Origin: an uncultured Collinsella sp.
GTDB lineage: Bacteria; Actinomycetota; Coriobacteriia; Coriobacteriales; Coriobacteriaceae
Length of the DNA stretch: 23,502 nucleotides
Direction of reading: 5' to 3'
Assembly (NCBI GenBank): GCA_958352845.1
Contig: CATWQC010000028.1
Coordinates: 1 to 23,502, forward strand
Numbering within the stretch: position 1 is the stretch's first letter; the number at the start of each line of letters is the position of its first letter. The translations under genes were made by a program, and so were the position numbers. Under the pieces are notes generated by a model. That model was not told the origin of the DNA and searched no databases. It saw only the letters and a program-made list of their open reading frames with translations. Positions 7,081-12,864 of the stretch are shown piece after piece.

Positions 7081-8337
7081 ATGGCATTGCAATTTACAGA
7101 GCGCGAGTTCATTCCCGTGCTGCTCGGTGGCGACATCAACGCCTATTCGGTGGCGCGTGCCTTCTACGAGGAGTACCAGGTCAAGAGTCTGGTCTTTGGC
7201 AAGTATCAGACGGGTCCCGCGTACCGCAGCCAGATTATCGACTACACGCCCAACGTGGATATCGACACCATGCCCGTGATGCTCAAAACCGTCAACGGCA
7301 TTGCCCAAGCGCATGCCGACAAGACGATTGTCCTTGTGGGCTGTGGCGACAACTATGTCGCTCTCGTGGCTCAAGCCAAGGATGCTCATGAGCTGGCGGA
7401 TAACATCGTCGCTCCCTACGCGCCCTACAGCATGCTCGAGCAGTGCCAGAAGAAGGAGATCTTCTACGAGCTGTGCGAGAAGCATGGCGTGCCCTATCCG
7501 CACACGTTTACCTTTACCAAGGCGATGCTCAATGCCCAGGGTGAGGCGCCTGCCGAAGTGCTCGACCAGATCGATTTTCCTTACCCGATGATTCTGAAGC
7601 CTTCTGACGGCATCATGTGGTGGCAGCACGAGTTCGAGGGCCAGAAGAAGGCCTATGAGATTGCCGACCGCGCCGAGCTGGAACAGGTCATTCGCGATTC
7701 GTATGCCAGCGGCTACACCGACGATCTGATCTTGCAGGATCGCGTGCCCGGCAACGACGAGTACATGCGCGTACTCACCAGCTATTCCGACCGCAACGGT
7801 AAGGTTCGCATGATGTGCCTGGGCCATGTGCTGCTCGAGGAGCATCAGCCCCACGGTGTCGGCAACCATGCCTGTATCATTACCGAGCCCAACGACGAGC
7901 TCATGGGCGGCGTGCGCAAGTTGCTCGAGGACCTTCACTTTGTGGGCTATTCCAACTTTGACGTTAAGTACGACGAGCGCGACGGCTCGTTTAAGTTCTT
8001 CGATTTCAACACGCGCCAGGGCCGCAGCAACTACTACGTTACCAACAGCGGCTTTAACGTTGCCAAGTATGTGGTGGACGAGTATGTGTTTAACCGCCCG
8101 TTTGAGCCGGAGTTTGTGACGGCGCAGGACGAGGCCCTGTGGATGGTCGTTCCCATGGGCGTCGTCGACAAGTACGTCAAGGATCCCGAGCTGCGCGCTA
8201 AGGTGCATCGCCTGGACAAGGAAGGCAAGGGCGCCGACCCTTCGTTTATGAAGGGCGACTTTGTCTTTAACCGCTGGCTGCGCATGTGGCACACCAAGCT
8301 GCGCCACTTTAAGCTGTTCAAGACGTATTACAAGTAG
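7081..8337 (+). CDS. D-aspartate ligase-type ATP-grasp enzyme
   Basis: Predicted ATP-grasp carboxylate-amine ligase, 418 residues, resembling the D-aspartate ligase Aslfm of Enterococcus faecium, which joins the beta-carboxyl of D-Asp to the epsilon-amino group of the peptidoglycan stem peptide. Seen: EFIPVLLGGDINAYSVARAFYEEY at the N terminus, LVGCGDNY, FPYPMILKPSDG (ATP-binding strand), VPGNDEYMRVLTSY, VRMMCLGHVLLEEH, GYSNFDVKYD, and FKFFDFNTRQGRSNYY with metal and ATP ligands. I compared the N-terminal and central motifs from memory. The aspartate racemase gene follows after 84 bases, matching enterococcal logic: racemase supplies D-Asp, ligase attaches it. A role in the cross-bridge is therefore likely. 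The substrate amine (Orn or Lys in position 3) is not shown by sequence. Confidence 0.82.
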   Translation: MALQFTEREFIPVLLGGDINAYSVARAFYEEYQVKSLVFGKYQTGPAYRSQIIDYTPNVDIDTMPVMLKTVNGIAQAHADKTIVLVGCGDNYVALVAQAKDAHELADNIVAPYAPYSMLEQCQKKEIFYELCEKHGVPYPHTFTFTKAMLNAQGEAPAEVLDQIDFPYPMILKPSDGIMWWQHEFEGQKKAYEIADRAELEQVIRDSYASGYTDDLILQDRVPGNDEYMRVLTSYSDRNGKVRMMCLGHVLLEEHQPHGVGNHACIITEPNDELMGGVRKLLEDLHFVGYSNFDVKYDERDGSFKFFDFNTRQGRSNYYVTNSGFNVAKYVVDEYVFNRPFEPEFVTAQDEALWMVVPMGVVDKYVKDPELRAKVHRLDKEGKGADPSFMKGDFVFNRWLRMWHTKLRHFKLFKTYYK

Positions 8338-8346
8338 ATGAGCGCG

Positions 8347-8385
8347 GCGCCCGTCCGGTTTGCATCGGGCGGGCGCGGGTATGAT
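8347..8385 (+). promoter_or_regulatory. GC-rich hairpin plus -10-like hexamer before the racemase gene
   Basis: GCGCCCGTCC (8347-8356) pairs with GGGCGGGCGC (8367-8376), ten base pairs with one G-U. TATGAT (8380-8385) follows three bases later. It may end part of the ligase transcript and start a separate racemase transcript. Confidence 0.45.
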
Positions 8386-8421
8386 ACGCGCAATTGCGCA
8401 AGCGTCACCAAGGAGGCGGCG

Positions 8422-9168
8422 ATGGAAAAGCTGGGAGTTATCGGCGGCATGGGCGCCGAGGCCACGTCGTATTACTACGACCAGGTGGTGCGTCATACGG
8501 CTGCTGCCTGCGATCAGGAACATATCGACATGGTGGTGCTCTCCAAGTCGACCATGCCCGACCGCACGTTGGCCATTAAGACCGGCGAGCATGCCAAGCT
8601 ACTGGCGACCATGAAAGAGTGTGCCCAGGCACTCGAGTCGCTGGGCTGTGCACACATTGCCATTCCCTGCAACACGTCACACTACTTCTATGACCAGATC
8701 CAGTCGTTTACGAAGGTGCCGATTATCCACATGCCGCGTGAGTCGGTGCGCTATGCTCTGGCCGGTGCGGTGATGGGGGAGTGCGAGTTCGACCCCAACC
8801 TGAGTATGCCGGCCGGGCCGGTGCACAAGATTGGCATCATGGGCACCGACGGAACCGTGGGCGCGGGTGTCTACGGCCGCGAATGTAAGGCTGCGGGTGT
8901 TGAGGTCGTCTATCCCAGCGAGAAACGTCAGAACGATGTGATGTCCCTTATCTACGATGATGTGAAGGCCGGACGTGAGCCCGATATGGATAAGTTCGAC
9001 CGCGTGATGTGGGAGTTCGCCCGTAGCGGCTGCGACCGCGTCATTCTGGCCTGCACCGAGCTCTCGGTGCTGCAAAAGTACCGAGAGATGCCCGAGATCA
9101 CCCTCGACGCCATGGATGTCCTGGTGCGCGAATCCATCATCCGCAGCGGCGCCCCCTACCGCCTCTAG
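8422..9168 (+). CDS. Aspartate/glutamate racemase family protein
   Basis: Predicted PLP-independent amino-acid racemase, 248 residues, most like aspartate racemase. Seen: the N-terminal LGVIGGMGAEAT; the first catalytic Cys in IPCNTSHYF (Cys83); the second in LACTELSVL (Cys211); and KIGIMGTDGT in the middle. Both Cys are present, so a two-base racemisation mechanism is plausible. The start ATG at 8422 has AGGAGG five bases upstream; an upstream in-frame start at 8338 has no site and would cover the promoter hairpin. Its place next to a D-aspartate ligase supports L-Asp to D-Asp conversion for peptidoglycan. Confidence 0.88.
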   Translation: MEKLGVIGGMGAEATSYYYDQVVRHTAAACDQEHIDMVVLSKSTMPDRTLAIKTGEHAKLLATMKECAQALESLGCAHIAIPCNTSHYFYDQIQSFTKVPIIHMPRESVRYALAGAVMGECEFDPNLSMPAGPVHKIGIMGTDGTVGAGVYGRECKAAGVEVVYPSEKRQNDVMSLIYDDVKAGREPDMDKFDRVMWEFARSGCDRVILACTELSVLQKYREMPEITLDAMDVLVRESIIRSGAPYRL

Positions 9169-9174
9169 CTTCCG

Positions 9175-9195
9175 ACCTGTCAAAAAGGGACAGGT
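9175..9195 (+). repeat. Small hairpin, possible dispersed palindromic element
   Basis: ACCTGTC and GACAGGT form a perfect 7-bp stem, followed by TAATTTT. It may act as a first terminator for the racemase gene. The core GGGACAG recurs at 11860-11866, beside the large palindrome there, so both may belong to one family of intergenic repeats. Confidence 0.4.
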
Positions 9196-9227
9196 TAATT
9201 TTGGTAGGTTTTATCTGGTGAAACAGT

Positions 9228-9265
9228 AAAGGCCTCGGCTCGTTTGGTGCGAGCCGAGGCCTTTT
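9228..9265. terminator. Strong bidirectional terminator between convergent genes
   Basis: A perfect 15-bp stem (9228-9242 with 9250-9264) around a seven-base loop, with A's on the left and TTTT on the right. It serves the racemase gene (plus) and the end of the ECF transporter operon (minus). Confidence 0.92.
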
Positions 9266-9293
9266 GCGTTGGGCTGTTGCTGTCGGTGGTGAA

Positions 9294-10040
9294 CTAGAAC
9301 AGGAAGCCGATGGCGATGAGGGCGATGCTGACGATGAGCACGGCGATGTCCAGGCCCTTGATGGGGTAGCGCTTGTACGAGCTGGCGCGCGTACGCAGAT
9401 AGAAGCCGCGCTGTTCTGCCGCCAAGGCTGTGGCATCGGTCTTGCCCACGCTCGAGATGAGCAGTGGCACACACAGTGGCAGCATGAGCTTAAGCTTTTT
9501 GATGGGGTTCTTGGTGTCGTACTCGACGCCGCGTGCGGTCTGCGCCTCCATGATGGCGTTCATCTCCTGACCAAACACCGGCACAAAGCGCAGCGCCGTG
9601 GTAAAGGTGAAGGCATAGCGATACGGTACGTGCAGCACCTCGACGCAGGCGTTGGCAAGGTCGTTGAGCTTGGTCACCATGAGCATGAGGATGAGTGGTA
9701 ACGCCACACCCAGCAGGCGCAGGCAGGCCTTCGATCCTGTGATGAGACCCGTGTCGGTGATAAAGCCCCACACCACGTTGCCATCGCGCATAAAGGCCAG
9801 CTGGAGCACCAGCATGATAAGCGCGAGCGGAATCAGCAACTTGAGCAGCGAGAACAGACGGTCGACGACGCCGGCATAGGCACCCAGCGCAAGGGTGAGT
9901 GCCAAAAAGCCCAGCAGCGCCACGTAGGCGTCGGACAAGAAGATGCCGACGATGATGGCGGCGGCGAGGCCCAGTTTGACGACGGGGTTCAGGCGATGCA
10001 GCAGCGTGTCACCCGGCATGTAGTCGATGACGTTAACCAC
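9294..10040 (-). CDS. ecfT: ECF transporter transmembrane (T) component
   Basis: Energy-coupling-factor T component: the membrane scaffold that couples ATP hydrolysis in the EcfA subunits to toppling of the substrate-binding S component. Seen in 248 residues: PGDTLLHRLNPVVKLGLAA at the N terminus, several hydrophobic helices, and the two coupling motifs near the C-terminal half, AQTARGVEYD and AEQRGFYLRTR. The start is GTG at 10040, with AAGGAG ten bases upstream inside the ATPase gene; the two genes overlap by eight bases, suggesting translational coupling. It is the last gene of the tryptophan-regulated operon that begins with the leader peptide at 12677. Confidence 0.88.
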   Translation of the reverse strand: MVNVIDYMPGDTLLHRLNPVVKLGLAAAIIVGIFLSDAYVALLGFLALTLALGAYAGVVDRLFSLLKLLIPLALIMLVLQLAFMRDGNVVWGFITDTGLITGSKACLRLLGVALPLILMLMVTKLNDLANACVEVLHVPYRYAFTFTTALRFVPVFGQEMNAIMEAQTARGVEYDTKNPIKKLKLMLPLCVPLLISSVGKTDATALAAEQRGFYLRTRASSYKRYPIKGLDIAVLIVSIALIAIGFLF

Positions 10041-11784
10041 GGTGGACCATCTCCTTGGTAATTCGAACGACATCGGAGACCTCGCTCACCTGCGCAAAAG
10101 CGGTCGAGACGGAAGATGCCAGACGGCGCGAGAGCTCAATAACCTGGGGAGGCTCCACGTAGGCACGCCGCATGAGATCGATGTTCGAGAATAGCTCGTG
10201 CGTGCGGCCGCGGTCGAGGATGCGACCGTCGGCCATTACCACAATGCGCTCGGCAAAATCCGAGACGACTTCCATATCGTGGCAGACCATGATAACGGCG
10301 CAACCGCGCTCGGCCATGGTGCGCACCGTTTCCATGACGGTCATGCACTCGCGGTAATCAAGGCCGCTCGTGGGCTCGTCGAGCACGACGATCTTGGGCT
10401 CAACCACTACGACGGAGGCAAGCGCCACCATTTGTCGCTGACCGCGCGAGAGCGAGAAGGGCGCCTCGTCGGCCGGCAAGCCAAAGCGGTCGATGACGAG
10501 CTGGGCGCGACGCAGCGCCTCGGCACGGTCGATGCCGGCAAGCTCCAGGCCAAAGGCGACCTCGTCGAGCACGGTGTCCTTGCAGATCTGGCGGTCGGGG
10601 TTTTGGAAGAGGGTCGCGACCTCGCGAGCGATGCGGCTCGTGGGAACGGCTGCGGTATCCAGTCCCGTGACGCGCACGCTGCCCGAGGCGGGCTTAAGCA
10701 GGCCTGTGAGCAGTTTGGTGAGTGTGGTCTTGCCGGCGCCGTTTTGGCCGACGATGCCCACGAGCTCGCCAGGATAGAGCGTCAGGCTAAGGTCGTGTAC
10801 GGCGGCTCCGCCGTTGGGATAGGCAAACTCAACATGGTCGAAGGTGAGTACGGGTTCGGCGTCCTTGGCATGAGGACGCAACGACGGTGCATGCGGGGAA
10901 CCGGCGGGCGCCTGGGCTTCGATAGCCGCGCGTGCGGGGTCGACGATGCCCGAAATCAGGCGCTCGGCCTCATTGACATCCAAGCAAGGGGTACCGCTTA
11001 CTAGACCATCGGTTTCGAGGCTATTGAAGATACGCGTGACGCGAGGGCAGTCGACGCCGATGGCACGAAGCTCGTCGGTATGCGCGAAGACCTCGTGTGG
11101 CTCGCCCTGCAGCGCGATTTCGCCATGGTTGAGCACGAGCACGCGGTTGCAGTACTCCGAGAGCAGGGCGACCTTTTGCTCAACGACGACGATGGTGATT
11201 TCAAGTGCGCGGTTTGCCTCACGCAGCGTCTCGAAGACCAACGTGGAGCTGGCGGGGTCGAGTGCCGCGGTGGGCTCGTCTAGAACCAAGACGCGCGGGC
11301 GCATGGCGAGGATGGCGGCGATGGCTACCTTTTGCTTCTGTCCGCCCGAGAGCGTGGCGATCTCGCGGTCGCGCAGGTCGCTGATGCCGACGGTCTCGAG
11401 CGTTTCGCTCACGCGCTGCTCGATCTGGTCGTGGGGAACGCCAAAGTTCTCGAGGCCAAAGAGCATCTCGTCCTCGACGATCGAAGCGACCATCTGCGTG
11501 TCGATATCCTGTAGCACACTGCCGACGATTTGCGACACGTCGGTGAGCGAGACTTCGCAGGTGTCGTGGCCGTCGACCATGACGGACCCAAAGAACGTGC
11601 CGGTGTAGTGGTGGGGCACGGCGCCCGACAGGCAGGCGGCAAGCGTGGATTTGCCGGCGCCCGAGGGCCCGATGATGCCGATGAAATCTCCCTTGTTCAC
11701 GCTGAGCGAGATGTGGCTGAGCGCCTGCTCGGTCTGCGTGCCATAGGAGAACGAGACATCGTCGACGTTGATGATCGTTTCCAT
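10033..11784 (-). CDS. ECF transporter ATPase, two ABC domains fused
   Basis: Energy subunit of the ECF transporter, 583 residues with two complete ABC ATPase domains in one chain, equivalent to EcfA1 plus EcfA2 (as in YkoD-type proteins). Domain 1 has Walker A GPSGAGKST (about residues 39-47), signature LSGGQKQKVAIA and Walker B VLVLDEPTAALD. Domain 2 has Walker A GQNGAGKTT, an altered signature LSRGQRQMVALA (Arg in place of Gly), and IVVLDEPTSGLD. A linker of about 50 residues separates them. The ATG at 11784 has GAAAGG just upstream. It is translated with ecfT downstream (8-base overlap). A 44-nt palindrome lies between it and the S-component gene, which could lower or process expression. 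Confidence 0.93.
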   Translation of the reverse strand: METIINVDDVSFSYGTQTEQALSHISLSVNKGDFIGIIGPSGAGKSTLAACLSGAVPHHYTGTFFGSVMVDGHDTCEVSLTDVSQIVGSVLQDIDTQMVASIVEDEMLFGLENFGVPHDQIEQRVSETLETVGISDLRDREIATLSGGQKQKVAIAAILAMRPRVLVLDEPTAALDPASSTLVFETLREANRALEITIVVVEQKVALLSEYCNRVLVLNHGEIALQGEPHEVFAHTDELRAIGVDCPRVTRIFNSLETDGLVSGTPCLDVNEAERLISGIVDPARAAIEAQAPAGSPHAPSLRPHAKDAEPVLTFDHVEFAYPNGGAAVHDLSLTLYPGELVGIVGQNGAGKTTLTKLLTGLLKPASGSVRVTGLDTAAVPTSRIAREVATLFQNPDRQICKDTVLDEVAFGLELAGIDRAEALRRAQLVIDRFGLPADEAPFSLSRGQRQMVALASVVVVEPKIVVLDEPTSGLDYRECMTVMETVRTMAERGCAVIMVCHDMEVVSDFAERIVVMADGRILDRGRTHELFSNIDLMRRAYVEPPQVIELSRRLASSVSTAFAQVSEVSDVVRITKEMVHRG

Positions 11785-11802
11785 GGATACCTTTCATAGT
11801 CA

Positions 11803-11846
11803 TTGGGGACGTTCTTAAATGACTAGTCGTTTAAGAACGTCCCCAA
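11803..11846. repeat. 44-nt near-perfect palindrome (REP-like)
   Basis: TTGGGGACGTTCTTAAA (11803-11819) is perfectly complementary to TTTAAGAACGTCCCCAA (11830-11846). The centre holds GACTAGTC, itself palindromic, so only one T-G pair breaks symmetry over 44 bases. CTAGTCGTTT is repeated directly at 11823-11832 and 11850-11859. It sits in the S-component/ATPase gap of a transporter operon. It looks like a mobile REP-type unit, though only one full copy is in the window. Confidence 0.7.
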
Positions 11847-11891
11847 GAGCTAGTCGTTTGGGACAGTCTTTGCTGGTGGGGCAGCGATGGG

Positions 11892-12464
11892 TTAGTTGAG
11901 CTTCAGGGCCTTCTGGATGGGCAGGTAGAGGGCGCCGACCAGAATGGCGTTAAAGACGGCGGTCATGGCGACGACGGGTAGCATGGCGGCGGCGAGTTCG
12001 CCTACCACGCCGAGCATGGCCATCTTGATGACCATGAAGATGACGCCGGAGACAAAGGTGGTCAGGAAGGTTGCGACAATGGCGATCGCGGGCTTGACCT
12101 GACCGTTCTTGCCGGCGGCGTTGACGATGCCGGCCATGAGCATGGCGGCGATGCCCTCGGCGGCAAAATCAATGAACGGCGAAGTGGTGGTGATCTGGAT
12201 CACGGCAGCCGAGATGAGGCCAATGACGAGCGCCTGGCCGATGTTGGGACGAACGACCAGGATGGTGAGGCAGAAGGCCGAGATGATGAACTCGGGGCTG
12301 ATCATGCCGCCCGAGATGCCCGAGATGGCCTTGCCGACGGTGAAGTTGAGGATGAAGCCGGCGGCGAGCAGGATGGCAAGCAGGACGAGGGCGCGGACAT
12401 CGAGTTTGCCACGGTCGGCGGTCTGGACGGTGCGGGGCTGGGTGGCGGTGGTGTTCTGAGACAT
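11892..12464 (-). CDS. trpP: ECF transporter substrate-binding (S) component, TrpP-like
   Basis: Predicted substrate-specific membrane subunit, 190 residues with about six hydrophobic segments. GGMISPEFIISAFCLTILVVRPNIGQALVIGLISA followed by ITTTSPF, and later TFVSGVIFMVIK and LPVVAMTAVFNAILVGALYLPIQKAL, match from memory the layout of the Bacillus TrpP tryptophan transporter. The assignment to tryptophan rests mainly on the regulation: the operon leader peptide at 12677-12609 has three adjacent Trp codons and an attenuator. The ATG at 12464 has GAAAGG about nine bases upstream; an in-frame start at 12494 has no site. It is the first structural gene of the operon with the fused ATPase and EcfT, a dedicated energising module. 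A thiamine-type S component remains a possible alternative. Confidence 0.82.
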   Translation of the reverse strand: MSQNTTATQPRTVQTADRGKLDVRALVLLAILLAAGFILNFTVGKAISGISGGMISPEFIISAFCLTILVVRPNIGQALVIGLISAAVIQITTTSPFIDFAAEGIAAMLMAGIVNAAGKNGQVKPAIAIVATFLTTFVSGVIFMVIKMAMLGVVGELAAAMLPVVAMTAVFNAILVGALYLPIQKALKLN

Positions 12465-12509
12465 GGTGAAAATCCTTTCGGAATGGGAGTGCAAGAGAAA
12501 AACGGAGGC

Positions 12510-12639
12510 GCGTGATGCGAATGCGATCGGGCTCGAGATAGAAAAAGGCCCCCGGTCGAAACCGGAGGCCTTCCAATCACCTAGAGCGCAAAAACAGGCG
12601 TGAGGGACTCACTGTCGACCGATCGTATTCGCATCACGC
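12510..12639 (-). repeat. 21-nt inverted repeat flanking the attenuator terminator
   Basis: Bases 12510-12530 are the reverse complement of 12619-12639 except for one position. The right arm encodes leader codons 14-20; the left arm lies in the mRNA just downstream of the attenuator terminator, 46-66 bases before the trpP start. In RNA this allows 13 bp, an A-C mismatch and 7 bp. The 88-base interval holds the attenuator. Confidence 0.8.
12542..12570 (-). terminator. Attenuator (intrinsic terminator) of the trp transporter operon
   Basis: On the minus strand GGCCTCCGGT and ACCGGGGGCC (12570-12561 with 12556-12547) form a 10-bp stem with one G-U pair and a TTCG loop, followed at once by five T's. 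It lies between the leader peptide stop (12609) and trpP. A competing pairing is possible: the leader bases 12621-12615 match 12559-12553 perfectly over seven bases, which would open this stem. Confidence 0.9.
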
Positions 12640-12677
12640 CACCACCAGTTGTTGAGAGACTTCATTGTGTTCTTCAT
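12609..12677 (-). CDS. Tryptophan leader peptide (WWW), attenuation control
   Basis: A 22-codon open frame whose translation begins MKNTMKSLNN and continues with Trp-Trp-Trp at residues 11-13, then RDANTIGRQ and TGA. The start ATG at 12677 has AAGGAG eight bases upstream (CACGAAAGGAGCC). Three consecutive Trp codons in such a short peptide before a terminator hairpin are the hallmark of ribosome-mediated attenuation. When charged Trp-tRNA is scarce the ribosome stalls at 12647-12639, leaving downstream leader RNA free to form an antiterminator. It is too short for standard ORF listing. The first hairpin partner is GGCGTGA/TCACGCC (12640-12634 with 12603-12597). The Trp codons overlap the start of the 21-nt inverted repeat arm. 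Confidence 0.88.
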   Translation of the reverse strand: MKNTMKSLNNWWWRDANTIGRQ

Positions 12678-12735
12678 GTTGGTGGCTCCTTTCGTGATGC
12701 CATGGCGCGGTCGCACCTAGTTGCTGTTGCGCTGC

Positions 12736-12785
12736 ACTATAGCACAGCAAAGTGTGTGCGGGGAAATCTTTTTTGAAAAGATTTC
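12736..12785 (-). promoter_or_regulatory. Promoter of the leader/transporter operon with adjacent palindrome
   Basis: Minus-strand -10-like TATAGT lies at 12741-12736, about 60 bases before the leader peptide start. A perfect 10-bp inverted repeat GAAATCTTTT/AAAAGATTTC (12763-12772 with 12776-12785) begins 22 bases upstream, at the -35 position. It may be an operator for a repressor, or a terminator for the gene upstream. Confidence 0.5.
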
Positions 12786-12819
12786 AGGCGGGTTTCCCGT
12801 CGGTCAAAAAGGCGGGTTA

Positions 12820-12853
12820 AGCGGGCGAGGCTGCCATTGCTGCCTCGCCCGCT
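12820..12853 (-). terminator. Terminator after the C69 peptidase gene
   Basis: A perfect 12-bp stem AGCGGGCGAGGC/GCCTCGCCCGCT lies 12 bases after the stop codon of the gene ending at 12865. The T-run (five T's, 12810-12806) comes ten bases after the stem, so termination may be incomplete. Confidence 0.7.
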
Positions 12854-12864
12854 CAGCTAAGACG

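Noticed and set aside
7063..8592. 509-codon open frame antisense to the D-Asp ligase and the start of the racemase gene
   Set aside because: Mirror frame caused by strong third-position GC. The plus-strand proteins have clear family motifs, and this frame reads as low-complexity His/Val/Ala-rich sequence with no domain.
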